Positions 36,550 through 49,568 of a stretch of 64,000 nt of DNA are shown piece by piece; positions within the stretch are counted from its first letter, which is position 1; each line of letters opens with the position of its first letter. The notes under the pieces are model-generated. The model was given only the letters and a program-made list of their open reading frames with translations, ran no database searches and was not told the DNA's origin. This DNA is from Blumeriella jaapii. Its lineage: Eukaryota; Ascomycota; Leotiomycetes; Helotiales; Drepanopezizaceae. The DNA lies in assembly GCA_009599575.1 (NCBI GenBank), contig VWND01000022.1:1-64000 (forward strand), read 5' to 3'. Both the position numbers and the translations under genes were made by a program.

Positions 36550-38072
36550 CTTTTTTATAATTCGCTGACTTAATTATACAGCTATAATATTTGCAAATGC
36601 GATATTTGCATTAGCAATATATATATTTATTTTTTATTTATATATTTGAATTTTATTTACATTTGGAATAAAAAAATTTTTTTTAATTAATACGCTTTCG
36701 AAAATGTTTTCTTTTTTATTAATAAAAATCGTTTTCGCATTTTTTTTGTTTTCCAGGCAATCGTTTTATTCCGTGCTTTTTATTTTCAAGCGAATAATAT
36801 TTAACCAGTTTTAATTTTTAGCTTTATTAAAAAAGCTTATTTCTGCTTTCGTCGGTCCGAAGCAAATCGCTTCGTATTTATTAATATAGCAAATATTATT
36901 ATTTATACAAAAATTAAATGCTTTGCATTTAAAGCGAATATAAGGTTTTTCGTAATAAATTTCTTTGTTATTATAAAATTTATATTTAAAGCTACGGAGT
37001 TTTTTTTAATAATTATTTTTATTATTTTAATAGCCGCGATTTTAATTTCCGCGTTAGTTTTTTTTTTTCTTTAATAATCGTTATTATAATTAATGTTTCG
37101 CTGATTCTGATCGCTAGCACGAAAAGATTGCTATTAAGCAGTTATTACTTTTACGATAGCTTGGCGAAGCTGATCGCTTCGCGTATTTTAAAAAGAATAA
37201 TTGTTATAAAAGCTATTTTAATCGTTTTTATTATCCGAATTAATATAAAAAAGTTTTTTTTGCTATTGCATAAAACTTTCGATTTTGCTTTAAAGTTTTT
37301 AAATTTTAATATCGATAAATTTTAATACGAAAGTTTCGATATTTTTATTAAGCTTTTCCAAGCCAATAAATTTTGCAAAACGATTAAATAATATAATAAT
37401 TAATTGTTTTTTAGCGATTTCGGTAACTTTTAATAGCTGGGCATATTTTTATATTAAAGCTTCTACGTTTTTTTTGTAAATAAAAAAAAGAAATTTCTTT
37501 TGATTTATAGCTTTAATAATACGTTCGCTTTGGTTTTGATTAAAAACGAATTTTACAAATTTGAAATATTAATCGAAGGTTTCAGGGTTTTGTTTATTAA
37601 TTTTAAAATGCTTAATGGTTTTGTTGCGAATGTTAATTGGAAGGCCAAATAAAAACAATTTTTTTTATTTAATTTCGTTTAAGATTTTTTTGTTAACGAA
37701 AACGTTAAAAACTTTCGTATAAATACGATAATAAGCTTTAAGTTTTTTGGTTTAGCGAATTATTATAATAAACTGCTTAAAAAAAGCGATAATATCGCGA
37801 ATTTGCTAGCGATCGTGGTTTCGGAATTCCGATTTTAAAGTTTTAATTAGCTTACGCCAGTTTCGAGCCCTAATAGCTTTTTATTTATTTATCGATTTAA
37901 TAATATTTTTAATGGTTAGATTATAATAGCGAAGGAGTTTATCGAATATTTCAGTTTTAGAAATTCCGAAATTCTTATAGGTTTTTTTATATTTTTCGAT
38001 AAAATCGGTAATATTAGCGCTATTGAATAAGGGTGTACTAAAGGAGCTAGGGAAAGGTATGCGGCCTCGCAT
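36550..38072 (-). pseudogene. B gag remnant
   Basis: 38072-37881 reads PLFNSANITDFIEKYKKTY, the conserved N-terminal block of many fungal Gypsy Gag proteins. The rest is broken. A Cys-rich stretch near 36980-36850 (KCKAFNFC, then ICYINK) may be what is left of a zinc-binding motif. The upstream 38090-38843 stretch shows no gene and is probably the 5' leader. Confidence 0.65.
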
Positions 38073-38843
38073 AAAAAAACGAAAAGCGTCGTTGTTTATA
38101 ATATTAATAAAAATATTGGTGAAATTTGAATTAAACGAATAAATGTTTTCTAAAATTGCAAGTTAAGGGTTTTTAGTATAAAAGAAATCGTTTTTAATAG
38201 GGGAGCTATTAAAAAGGTTTTTGTGTTTTCTGAAAAAATTAAATAAAATAAAATTACGTTCAGATATTTAAGTAATATATTAAAGAATTTATTTTTTAAT
38301 AAGTTGACCGGATTAATATAATATTATTATATAATTTACGGTTTCGATATTCCGTGGCTTAGATTAATATACGTACAGCTATTTTCTTATTATTTTTAAT
38401 AAAAAGCCGCAAATTGTAATTGCCATAATCACAAAGCGTAAAATCAGAAAATTAAATTCTCGCCAAGCGTTTAACCAAAAAAGATCTAATTTAAAAGGGC
38501 CGAACGCAGCGGTCGAAACGTACGAACTAATATTCGATTTATTATTTTTAAACAAAAAAGCGACTTTCGAGCTTTGAATTTCGCACGGTTTAAAATTGCC
38601 TGACCGTAATTTCAGACGTTTTTAAAATGTGTTGCATTTTTGTAATTTAATAATTATGCGTAAAATAAAAAAAGCTATTAAAGGTTTTTTATATAATGCA
38701 GCTGCGAATAATACTATATGAAAAATCTTTTAAGCCGTAGTGGCGAAATATCGAAATCGATTTTGATTAAAAATTTAAAAAATGCATCGGCGAATATATA
38801 AAAACGAAACACCGAAGTTTAAATCCTTGCGTAAATTACCAAA

Positions 38844-39108
38844 TGTAAAAGTAGATAGGAAAATCAAATTAATACGGCTATATATCGATGGGTAAGATAG
38901 TCTAAGGAATTCTTAAAAGAGACTGAAAAAAAAAAAGAAGAATAAGTAAAAGTATAAATTGAACTGCGTTCTTATGGTATTATTTAAGGGGGTGTTTTGC
39001 TTTTATACCTGTTAAAGATAGTTAATAGCAGGCGGTTTCGGAAAGGTCTATGCCTCGACCATAGCTAAAACTACCAGCTCCTATCAATACAAGGTAACAC
39101 CGTTTTAT
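38844..39108 (-). repeat. B LTR, right (5' LTR)
   Basis: Begins tgtaaaagtagataggaaaa, ends cgttttat(a). It is less mutated than the left copy in its right part (ctatgcctcgaccatagcta here, with C's replaced by T on the left). Confidence 0.92.
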
Positions 39109-39109
39109 A

Positions 39110-40816
39110 ATATTACTAATTGCAAATAATATATACTACGGAGCGTAGCCGCTGTATTATTATAATCCGAAACGGCTAATAACGAGCTAGCAAAACCGAT
39201 TTATAAAACTATTTTTAAATTGTAAAAATCTGATTTTTTTATATTATAAAAAACGTACGAATCGATTTTGTAAAACAATCGAGCCGAATTCGAAAAATAC
39301 TGGCGTATAAGCTAAAATAAATTATTACGTTACAAAAAACGTGCGTATATTTCGAATAAAAGCGCTATTAAAAGCGAAATATTAAAAATTAATTATAACG
39401 ATCCGACCGCCGGCTATTAAAGCTTTCGGCGAACGCTAGAATTGGTCGAAAAAAAGTATTTCTGGCCTGGTTTACGAAGCGACGTAAAACGTTACGTTAA
39501 TACGTATAAAAAATACTAAAAAGGCAAACTTAAAAAGCACCGATCTTATAGCGAGTTAGTTTTTTTTTCGATTTTTACGAAATTTTAAAAAAAAAAAATT
39601 ATAAATTTTATTATAAATTTATTTTTTAGCAAAAAACGAAATTGCGTTTACGATTCGATATTCGTTATAATAAACCGATATACAAAGCTGTCGAAATACA
39701 TACCGATACAAAAAACGATTTCAGTTTTAAATTTAACTAAAATATTTATATAACACGTTTATAAAAATTTTAGCTGTTTTAAAAAAATTATTATAAATAA
39801 AAGATTAGTTTTTATTAATAAATTCTGGTTTTTAATAATATTTTATTTACAAATACAACGTCGATTAAACATCGCTTTTTATTTTTAAACAAATAGCTAA
39901 ACGGAACGTTAAAATTAAATTTTAAAATTTTATTTTCGCACGTACTGCGATTATCGATAAAACGATTAAGCTACGAAATTTGCTTTAGCCGAATTTACGT
40001 ATAATAATTCGATATACGCTTTTACGGGTTTTATTTTTTTTCGCATATTATACGGCTTTTATTCAGAACTTAGCAGCAACGTCGAAAGCGACGTCGTAAA
40101 TAAAAAAATATCGTTAGCGGAAAAACGAGTTAAAATATTATAAAAAAAAAAAAAATATTTAATAAAAAACTAAGAAAAGCCAACGCGAATTATAAAAGGT
40201 TTTACGACGTTAAATATAAAAAAACTAAATTTTAAATAAGCGATAAAATATTATTATCGATCAAAAACCTTCGACAGCTGCGATTTTTTCGAAAGCTTTT
40301 AAATAAATATTTAAAGCTTTTTAAAATTAAGCGAATTATATACAAGCACGGCCAAGCTTATCAATTCGAGCTTTTTTTTTAATATCGTATTTACGATATT
40401 TTTTACGTTTTTTTATTAAAACTTTAATAAAATCGAAACGATACCGAGCCGAAAAATAATATAATAAAATTTTAAAAACCCGAAAAATACGAAATCAAAT
40501 TAATACAAATTTACAAAAATACAAAAAAAGGCCGATATTATTTAATACGATAAAAAGGTTATTTACTAAGCGAAAACTCGTAAAAGCTAAAAAACTATTT
40601 TACGAACGCAAAAAAAATTATAAAAAAATACTTGAAAAATACGATAAATAATAATAACGGAGCAATAACGAATGCGCGCCGTAAAAGCAAAAAAAAAAAA
40701 AAAAAAATATTTAAAAAAATCTTAAAACCGCCGCTAAGCCAATTTATTTTTATCGTTATTTTTTTTTTTTTTTTTTATCGCTATTTTTTTTAAATTCAAA
40801 AGCAGCGGCAAGCTAA
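39110..40816 (+). pseudogene. Element C, segment 3: integrase and chromodomain
   Basis: Continues C after B. The integrase zinc block at about 39386-39530 reads NYNDPTAGYFGERRTLELVE, KKYFWPGLRSDVKRYVNT and YKKYQKGK, in which His has become Tyr and both Cys have become Tyr. The core runs to about 40420. A chromodomain follows at 40479-40640 (PEKYEIKLI, then KKGRYYLI and a TILRTQKKL tail). Homopolymer-rich sequence without a clear frame fills 40645-40816, where D1 is inserted. Confidence 0.85.
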
Positions 40817-41105
40817 TGTCACAGCTAGCTTGAGGGTGATCGGAATGATATGGACCAAAAGGTACGCATGTAAATTGAAAAAAAAACATCGAGCTAAAAT
40901 GCTCGGGGTCGCGAACTTTATATACAGTAGGTTGCGCTTATGGGTCACGTGATTTAGCGCGAGGTCTAATGGCCGAAGTGGTTCGTGCTCAAATCTTAAT
41001 TTAATATTATTAGCATTTATATTACTGGCAATTATATTATTAGCAATTATACTATTGGCAGCTATATTACTAGCAATTATTATTAGCCAGGCCAGGATCG
41101 TAAAT
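40817..41105 (-). repeat. D1 LTR, left (3' LTR)
   Basis: About 289 bp beginning tgtcacagctagcttgaggg and ending near ggccaggatcgtaa. The first 150 bp are little mutated, while the second half has most CA changed to TA compared with the right copy. Confidence 0.92.
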
Positions 41106-41199
41106 TATTTTTTTTTTTTTCCGAAAAACTGCGTTTTCGCAGTTGCAATTATAAGTTTATCGTTTTCCAATTTAATATAATTTTTTCTGCTTTCGTTGT

Positions 41200-42600
41200 A
41201 AGCTTGCAATTATACGAAAAATGCTTATAAAAGGCTTTTAACGGTGGAATACGATCGGTAAAATATTTAAAAAATATAGAAAGCCGTTATAGCGTTAAAA
41301 TAAAAGTATTATTCGAGATTTTTATTAGCGCTTTTTTAATTAATTTAATATTGCAACATTTTTTTATGCAATTTCGAATCTATTATTTTTTCGATTTTTT
41401 ATTTCGTTTATTTAAAAAATAATTAAATAAAAATTGGTTCGGAGCGGCGTTGGCCAGGTAAAAAGTTGCTAATATGCTTTCGAAGCGAATATAAATAAAA
41501 AATTAAATAGATTAATTAATTTGCGAAAAAGTTAAACTTTCAATTTTTTTTTATTTTGTCGACGATTTTAACTGGGCCGTATTATTTGTTTAAAAGCTTT
41601 CGGAAAAGTCGGTCGAATTTTTAATTTTTAATATTTATTAATATTTCGTCGCTTATATTTTAATTTACTAGTCGTTTGTATAAATTAACGAAGCGTTTTA
41701 TTTTAGCTTATTGTTACGTAATAAACGATTGCGCGTATTTTATAATTTTTTTAGTTCGGAAAGCCAAATGCAAAGCTTCGTCGCGGTTAAGCTTTTCGGT
41801 GGCCGAGCGAAAAAAACGAAAGTTATTTATATTTCAAAATATACGAGCTTTGTATTTATTTAAAATTTAAAAAAAAAAAACGTTGCCGAAAAACTCGTGC
41901 GGCAAAATCAATTATGCAATATTTATTAAAAGTAAAAAGCGTTTTTAATTATTTTAGTAATAAAAGCAAAAAAGGCGGAAGCGTTGCTTAATATATTAGT
42001 TTATTATTTCGGTCTGCCTATCGATATTAAAATTGTACGTAATAATTAATTTGATTTTAGTTTTTAATATGCGGCAAAATTTTTATTAAAAAACCGAAAC
42101 AAACTGAATTTTTCGGTCCGAAACAATTGAATCCGGCATGCCGAAATAGCGCATTTAATAAATCAAAAACAAAGCTGCCAGTTTTTTCGCTATAATAATC
42201 TTATAGCAGAAAATTAACAAAAGCTTTTTAAATAAGCGATTTATTATTACGAAAGCGAAGTCGTAATTATTATTTAATAAAAGCTTTGTAAAGTTTATTA
42301 TTAAGTATTAATAAAGTTTGCTGGATATAAGCAACGGCTTTAGAAAACCCGGGGTTTTGTCGCGCTTAGCTTTTATTCGAATGCAACGATAATTCGAAAC
42401 GTATTATTATATATTTGTTTTTATAATTTTTTAATAATATTTGCGACCGACCAAAAGCTTTATTTTTTTTATTTTAACGTATGCTACGCAAAGCTGTTCG
42501 TAAATATGTCGGATTAAAAAAATTCGCAGTTCGGAAAGTTTTAAAAATATTATTAATCTGCTTTGGAAAAACAATTTGTTTTATCGTAATTAATAATTAA
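41200..42600 (-). pseudogene. D1 integrase remnant
   Basis: The zinc-binding block lies near 42530-42360: IRHIYEQLCVAYAKIKKIK, KYYWKIIKTNI and KAKRDKTPGF, with a zinc-ligand His changed to Tyr. The catalytic core should occupy about 42300-41700 but is shattered. Whether a chromodomain follows cannot be told. The plus-strand 64-codon frame at 41676-41870 is a shadow. Confidence 0.65.
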
Positions 42601-43120
42601 AATTATAATTGCGAGCTTGCGCTCGTTGCGTTTCGAAAAAAAAAGAATTTTTATTAATTTACAGCAAATCGTTTATAATTATATAATTATGCATATTATA
42701 CGCGATTACGAAAGTTAGGTTTGCGAATTTTTTTGTAAACATTTTATCTTTTTCGTTTTTATTGTTTTTTTCGTTTTCGAAAAAAGTATTGCCGTTGTCG
42801 CGTTTATCGAACGCTATTTTCATAAGCGCTAGCGTGGCTATGCTTTTAGCAGCTATTTCTTTTAAAATTTAAAAATTTAATTTATCGTTTAAAAGCATTT
42901 GCTGCTTTCGAGCTGTTCGTTATCGCGTTTTTAATAAAAAGATATTTTGGTTTTTGCGAAAAAAAGTATTAACGAGCGTATTAATAATTTCCGACCGATA
43001 TATAATTGTAAAATAAAAATCGGCGAAAAACTCGGCTTATCGGGTTTATTAAATCGAAAAGTTTTTAATTATTATAAAATATTTTAAAACGCGGTGATCG
43101 ATGTATATATATATGTTTTT

Positions 43121-43378
43121 TTAAACGCTTAACAGCTTCGGCTTATAATTTTTAAAAAAGCGAAAAATAGCGAAAAGCTTTTTGTCGTAAATCGGATAAT
43201 TAAATTCGGCGTCGATTATAATTTTGAAAAAAAAATCGATCGAATAATAAAAGTTATTTTTTTGTAATTGCGATAATACGCTAGCTATTATTTTATTAAA
43301 AAAATCGGTTTCCAGGCGCGTTTGCTTATAAAAGTCGTAATAGCACAGAATAAAAGCATTTAGCAAAACTTTGCGCAA
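43121..43378 (-). pseudogene. D1 RNase H remnant
   Basis: 85 open codons reading RLETDFFNKIIASVLSQLQ, then AEFNYPIYDKKLFAIFRFFK. This matches the Gypsy RNase H start (ETDAS...GVLSQ) and the EL.Y..DKELLAI block. The first catalytic Asp is kept. Confidence 0.88.
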
Positions 43379-43588
43379 TGCTTTTTATACGTTTTTCTGC
43401 TTTTTTTCGAATACGAAAAAAACGTTTTTGCTTATAAAAGCAGTAAAAGGGCGGCAAATGCGGCTGTAGCCGGCTATAAAGCGTTTGTAAAAATTGCAAA
43501 AGCTTAAAAAGCTTTATACGTTTCGCATATTCGCTGCATATTATTAGTTTTTAATAATAGCGATTTTTTTCGGATTTATTTTAATATT

Positions 43589-44200
43589 TTAAATATTAAT
43601 AACGAAATTTAAAAATTTGATTTTCGTAATATTAAATTCGCATTTTTTAATATTAGCTTTTAAATCGTATTTTTTTAAAATCGATAAGATTTTTTTAACG
43701 TAAATCTTATATTTTAAATTATTCGCGGAATAAATAAAAATATCGTTAAGATACGCCGAACAAAAATCATTTAAATATTTTATAAAAATATTATTAATAA
43801 AACGTTGAAATATAGCGGGCTTATTAATAAAGCCGAACAAAAAAATTTTATATTTGTATATGCCGTATCGAATGCGGAAACTAATCAGTTTTTTAAATTT
43901 TTCGGATATTCGGATTCGATTAAATGTTTATTAAATATTAATTTTTATAAATATTTTGGTTTTAATAATTCGCGCTAGCATTTCGTCGATTAAAAGTAAA
44001 AAATAAATTTTTTTTTTCGTAAGATCGTTAAGCTTGCGGTAATCGATATATAAGCGCATAAAGCCGTTTAACTTTTTGATAAATAAATCGGAGCGGCGAA
44101 AAAAGCATTAAAAAGTTTAATAAAGTTTTTATGCAAATTATCGAAAATATAGCTTTTGATTTTTATAAATTATTTATTCGTAAAACGTTTAAATAATTTT
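43589..44200 (-). pseudogene. D1 reverse transcriptase remnant
   Basis: The open part 43840-43589 reads FGFINKPAIFQRFINNIF and YLNDFCSAYLNDIFIYS, the FGLTNAPATFQ and YLDDI blocks with D changed to N in the catalytic box. It ends KCEFNITKIKFLNFVI. The upstream RT blocks to about 44200 are broken but align with 62936-62730 of D2. Confidence 0.88.
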
Positions 44201-44310
44201 ATAAAAAGCGTATTTTCCGTAGCAAAATATATTTTGTAATTTATACCGAAGCGGCGGAAAGCGAGCTTATCGCTTTTTTGCTTATAAAATAATTTTTCGA
44301 ACTCCGAGTA

Positions 44311-44703
44311 TTAAACTGGAAAAAGCTTTTTTATAAAAACTACGTTGTCGTTATATTTAGTTTGCAAAGCGTCGGAGACGAAAATGCTTTTTATTGCCGC
44401 GAATTGTATAATTTTTTTAAATTCGGCGATTTTCGCACGGCGGAAACGTTTTTTGTTTATATCGTATATAAAAATAATAAACGTGCAATCGCTAAATAAT
44501 AGTAATTTTTTTTTTTTTGCGGCTCGTATTCGCTTTTCGTAGCGTATTTGTAAAGCGTTAAATGCAAAAGCGGAAATACAACTAATATTGCAATTGAAAA
44601 TAAAAAAAGTAATTAACACGATTAAAAAAACCGGCTTGATCGGTTTAAAACTGCTAGTAAAAAACTTTTTTATTTTATGCAAACTGCTTTTAAAATTTCG
44701 CAT
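44311..44703 (-). pseudogene. D1 protease-RT linker region
   Basis: 130 open codons, nearly identical to 63581-63204 in D2. It reads SSLHKIKKFFTSSFKPIKPVF and TFIIFIYDINKKRFRRAKI, and lies between the CCHC knuckle and RT. It should hold the protease or the linker after it, but no DSG triad is visible. Its conservation in both D copies shows it is part of the element. Confidence 0.6.
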
Positions 44704-45427
44704 AAACGTAAAAAGTTTATTAATTTCAAAATTTAAATAAGTTTTTTTAATCGTCGTAAAAATGCTAGCAGAAGTATATAAAGCTTTTATTACGCTGTTT
44801 CGTTTATTTGCATTTTTTTAATATATGCGATTAAGCATTTTAACCTTTGTTCGCTGATTAAAATCGACGAATAATTGCTTGTTAAAATAAAAAATAATAA
44901 ACATATCGAATAGCTATTTTATTTTGTTTTTTTTTTAGTTATACGCTTATTTTAAATCGTAGTATTATAAAAATTTGCGATTAATAAAAACGTCGGTAAA
45001 GCTCAGATTTGTGATTAAAAAAGAAAAATTTATACGACGTCGGTTAATCGTAAAAAAAAGAAAAATAACAGAAAAAATAAGTTTTTCCGGCTCGCTATTA
45101 TAGCCGATGGGTATAATAAATTTATACAATCGAATAAAACTTATTTCGAAACGTTGAGAAAATTAATACGCTAAAAAAGTTTTAATCGCATCGAAAATAT
45201 TAGCTTCGTTATCGATATATATAAGTGTTTTAATATATGATTTATTACGTGCTAATTTTATAAAAATTAAAAATTATCGTCCTTTTATTAAAAAGCGCTG
45301 GTCAAATTTTAAATTCTTTTATAAATCGAATTTTTTACTATAATAAAAGTTTTTGCCACGGCTTAAAAGTTTTTTAATAAATCGTTTTGTTTTTCGTCGA
45401 TAGCTATTTCGGCGATTTTGCGACTAA

Positions 45428-45899
45428 GCTTAGCGTCGGAGCAAACGTTTGCGAAATGGCCGGGCTTGCCGTAATTATAATAAGCGTTAAAAAAACGCGC
45501 AGCCAAGCGGAAAAAACCGGAAATAGCAAAAGTAGCAATTATACGTTCGTAAAAATTTTTACCAAAAGAAAAAAAAGCCGTGCGAATAAAAAAGGCTAGA
45601 AAAATAAAACGTTATAAAGCTTTGAGAATACCGGAAGTACGCTTAGAATCCTGATTAGCAAAAGCTATAGCAAAAAAAAAATGGCTTATGCGACGAATAA
45701 AAGCCATTTTTTCAGCTCGAATATTGCGTAATTTTTTATTCGCAACGGCTAAAAACTCGTTTAAAATAATATAATTATTATTTATTTTGTATTTTTTTAT
45801 TCGGAAATCGTATTTAAAAATAAAAATGACTTTTTCGTATATATTTTTAAACCAACGGTTTTTAGTAATTTTATTAATAATTGCGTAACGGATAAACAA
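45428..45899 (-). pseudogene. D1 gag C-terminus with zinc knuckle
   Basis: 45899-45612 is an open basic Gag segment. Downstream, at about 45441-45485, the frame reads YYNYGKPGHFANVC: a CCHC knuckle in which the first two Cys codons have become Tyr (TGY to TAY) while His and the last Cys remain. The plus-strand frame at 45387-45599 is its shadow. Confidence 0.75.
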
Positions 45900-46940
45900 A
45901 AAACGAAAATTATTATAAATTTAACCGTTATTTATATAAAGTTTATTATATTACAATTTAGCAAATTAAACGCGGTTGTAATTAAAAAAGCGCTGATTAA
46001 AAATACGAAAAACGTTTCGGGCCGATTAGATTTAGTTATAAAACTCGAGGTTTAAGTATTTTAAAATAATAGTTTTTGCTTTTTTAATAAAACATTTGAA
46101 ATATATTTTGGCTTAATTTATATTTTATATAAAATTTTTTAAGTATTTTTTAATAAACAATTTTATATTTATTTTTTATGCGTTATATTTAATTTTTTTT
46201 TAATAATCGTTAAAAGCGTAGCGAAAATATTTGATTTTAAATAATTCGATTCGAAAAATAATTGAATCGAAAACGAAAAAGTAATATTCGGGAATTAATT
46301 AAAAATTTGCGATAAAAACGCGCGAAGCTCGAAATAAAAAAAAAGCGTCGCGGGCGATATTAGCAAAAATTGAAAAGCGAGCGGCGGCGATAGCTTAAAC
46401 GATTATTTAAGCGATTTAAAGCTGCTGGGCCGTAGTAAATCTTTTAGCGTTAACAGATATATTAGGCAGTCGTAAAAGCATTCGTCGGTTTAAAAGTATT
46501 AAAATGTCAGCGTTATACAATTCGATTTTAAATTCGATTATAAAGCGAAAGAATTTAGCAAATAAATCGGCTGCAAATAACTATAATTCGGTAGAAAAGT
46601 CGTAAAATAAAAACTCGTTATTAAAATCGTCGAAAAAGCTTAAAACGAATAAAAATTAAAAAGCGCTAAAAGCAAAAACAGAAAATGGAAATGCTAATTC
46701 GAAGCCGAATCGTACGAATTGCGTTCGTTTTCGGATGCCGCGTCGATTTATAAAAAAAGCATAAAATATTATAATATTAAAAAAAGGCGATTCGAATTGC
46801 AAAAGCAAATCGAATTAATAAAAAAGAAAAATTTCAGCTTTTTTTGAAAACAAAATTAATAAAAAAAAATTCTAATTAAAGCACCGATAAATAAACGTCG
46901 ATACGAGCGGCCTGAAAAAAATTCGAATTACAAAAACAGA
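45900..46940. other. D1 5' region (gag N-terminus/leader), unassigned
   Basis: Between the clear gag part and the A2 insertion. 46010-46240 is AT-rich and CG-poor. 46250-46930 keeps CG and on the plus strand reads Lys/Arg-rich helical pieces such as KKRRFELQKQIELIKKK, opposite to the direction of D1. I cannot tell whether that is a shadow of gag or a separate antisense frame. D1 resumes at 53373-53435. Confidence 0.4.
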
Positions 46941-47209
46941 TATAACGATCTAATCAGTCGGAGGGCTGGGAGATCAGTCAACTGGTCGCCGTGTTCACAT
47001 GGTATAAGAAACGAGCCTTTGGTTTTGTAACAAAAATATTTATTTAAAATCAACAACTGCAAAAGGCAGAAATTGCTAAAAGAAAAAAGCTTTATATATA
47101 TAAATAATTTCCATAATTAATAGAAAAACCCATCAGGAGACCAGAGAGCTTGCAGCTGTACGTAGTTGCTAGGATAATACACGAAGTGGCAAAAAAGTAA
47201 ATCGTTATA
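46941..47209 (-). repeat. A2 LTR, left (3' LTR)
   Basis: 269 bp from tataacgatcta to aaatcgttata. The segment 46950-47010 is nearly pristine (ggagggctgggagatcagtc, then gtgttcacatggtataag), where A1 reads gtatttatataatataaa: a direct view of CA/TG to TA conversion. Confidence 0.94.
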
Positions 47210-47229
47210 TTATTTCTCCGTCCGAAAAA

Positions 47230-47734
47230 AGCGCGCTTTCGAGCTTTTATTCATTAGTACGTCACTATCCAAGTGATTATACGAATTCAAACCTTCGGAA
47301 TACGCTTTTAGCCAGTTTATAAGTTTTGCAAAAGGACCGGGAAGCTTTTTATACGCCAAATAAAAATCGCGCATTTTCAAAAAAGCATATATAAAGTCAG
47401 ACGCGGAATACCACGTAAGATTTTTATTTAAGCTTATTTAAAAAGCTTTGTATTAAAAAATCTTTCGCTGCATTCGATAGGCGATTAATTTTTCGATTTT
47501 GTATTTAAGCTTACCAGTTATATTAATAAGTTCAGAAGCTAAATTAATCTGATTTGAAAACGCGTCGTTAGCTGTTTTACGCAATCGACTAACGTAAAAA
47601 ACTGGATATACGTTTATAATATTAAAAAAGTCTAGTTTAAAAGCGTTATCGAAAATTTTGGCTACAATTTTAAAAAAGCCGTTTGTAGAATTGTCGAGCT
47701 TGCGAAAGGGCCGGAAGGTCGGAAATAGACGCAT
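47230..47734 (-). pseudogene. A2 integrase C-terminus and chromodomain
   Basis: 47734-47453 reads RKLDNSTNGFFKIVAKI, VYPVFYVSRLRKT and KLKYKIEKLIAYRMQRK; the chromodomain continues to about 47300 after a stop. It ends shortly before the 3' LTR. Chromodomains in this Gypsy group bind methylated histone H3 (family knowledge). Confidence 0.8.
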
Positions 47735-47749
47735 ATCGAGTTATACGTA

Positions 47750-48893
47750 ATCGCTAACGTTAAAATCGATCGCGCGGCGAAACTTATTCGCATTTTTTTT
47801 TATTTTATCGTAAACTTATTAGAAATGCGATTTGGCGAGGTTTTAAGCGTCGTAGTGGCGGCGAGCGTACGCACGAGCTTCGTTTGCGTTTAGCTTATAT
47901 AAAAGATTAAGAAAGGGGGAAGTATCGAGCTTTTAATTTCAATTGGTATAAGAAATATAATCGTATACAATTTTAAAAGGTAAAAGGCCATTTAGATTTT
48001 CGTAAAAAAGGATTATTTAGACGAAATCCATTATTAAAAGAAATTCGCTCCAATCGTTTTAATAAAAATTTACGAAGAGTCGAAAGCGTTTTTGCAGATA
48101 TTGGTTGTAAATTTCGGTCTGATTATCGGTTTTAAAATAAGCGGCTGTCGAAAGTTTTAATTGCGTACCGAGTATTTTGTTTAATTCAGACCAAAAGATA
48201 AACTAATATTAAAAGCTACGATCGTTAATAATACTTTTTAAAAAATCAAAATATTTATATACGTAATATATATAATTTAGCGAAGTTTCGAGCGTCGATA
48301 TTTTTATAGCAGAGGATTAAAATAATCTGCTTAAAAAAGCGATTTATTATTACGAACACGTTATCGTAATCGTATTTGTTTTTATTAAAATTGCAAAAAT
48401 TTATTATAACGTGTTTCTAAAAGTGGTCAGAAACAAAAAAAAGCTAAAAAAAGCCGGGGCGCTTATTTTTTAAAATAAAACTTTTTCGATAAGCGTAGCA
48501 ATTGCGATAATATTATTTTACGAAAGCTGTTATATCTCGCTAATAGTATTAGTCCGAAAGCAATTACGTAGTTTTGCGAACGCTGAGATAAGCGGTAAAG
48601 ATTTGGTCGTACATTTTTCGTATAAAGGCCAGACGAAAATAATCGACGTTTGATATTATTAAGCGACCGTAATATAACAGCAAATCGCGTTTAAATATAT
48701 ACGAAGTATTATTATCGTCGTTTTTTTTCGTAGCGTTTCGTACAGCTTTTTTTCGAAAGGCCATCAGGCTGCTAGCTGTGCGATTAGCGTAAAAAATTTG
48801 ATTAACGATACGGAATGCGAAAAAAAAATCAATTATTTTAACGATAAAAACAGCTGTTTCGGAAACCGTAGGAAATCGAAGTTTTTTAATCAA
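47750..48893 (-). pseudogene. A2 integrase remnant
   Basis: 48893-48564 is open: VNQIFYANRTASSLMAFRKK, RDLLLYYGRLIISNVDYFRL and MYDQIFTAYLSVRKTT, the pre-integrase and zinc-binding block in which the HP of the family is read as YL (His to Tyr). The catalytic core continues leftwards to about 47800 but is broken. The plus-strand frame at 48798-48992 is a shadow. Confidence 0.78.
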
Positions 48894-49560
48894 AAGGCGG
48901 TAATCGATCTGATCGGCTCGAAAAAAAGTTTGCAGGCGCTGAATGCGTTTAAAAAAGTTTTAGCGATCGAATTCGCTCGTACGACGTGTTAATACGTTAG
49001 TCAGAAAATTATGTTTATTTAATTTATACGTAATAAAAAAGTTGTAATCGGCGAAAAACTCGGCTTAGCGTGCTTATCGAGCGTTTAAAAGTTTAAAAAT
49101 TATAAAATACTTTAAGGTTTTATAATTAATAATTATTTTAATTTAATAAACTGAGCCAGCTAATTTAGCACGAAAATTGCTTAGAAATTTTATAATTGCG
49201 AGCATTTTTTTGTTATATACGACGTAATTTAGCTTTGCGAAAGCTATGGTTTTGCTAAAATAGGCGATTAAAAGCCAGTCGTCGTTATAAAATTGCGAAA
49301 GCATAAAAGCTATTACGCCGTCGGAAGCGTCAGTTTCTAATATACAAAAAAGATTTTGTTTGTAATATTATAAAATTAATATAGTAATAAAAGCTAGTAT
49401 AAAAAGGTCGAAACTCTTTTAATACTTAGAAATAAAATTAAAAAAAACGTTAGCTTTGGTCAAATGGACCAGAAGCTTTGCAATTATACCGTAGTTTCGA
49501 ATAAAACGTCGGTAAAAGTTACAAAAACCAAAAAAGCTTTATATATTTTTTATAATAATA
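48890..49560 (-). pseudogene. A2 RNase H and connection region
   Basis: Lies between RT and the integrase zinc block. Frames are broken; the parallel stretch in A1 is 20990-21980. Assigned by position and by matching A1, with only short recognisable pieces. Confidence 0.5.
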
Positions 49561-49568
49561 AAAAGCTT

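Larger units (their letters stand above)
27815..39109 (-). mobile_element. B: large Ty3/Gypsy element with an extra reading frame
   Basis: About 11.3 kb, flanked by 265-bp LTRs and by AATAT on both sides (27810-27814 and 39109-39113; the exact TSD is ambiguous by one base). Inserted between the RNase H and integrase of C. The gene order on the minus strand is gag (38072 onward), protease, RT, RNase H, integrase with an acidic tail ending near 31985, a 500-bp AT-rich gap, and an additional frame of about 3.2 kb. At 11.3 kb it is far longer than A, C or D (about 6.5 kb each), and the surplus is mostly the extra frame. Confidence 0.9.

Noticed and set aside
45387..45599. Plus-strand 70-codon gene
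   Set aside because: Exactly antisense to the D1 gag zinc knuckle (minus strand).
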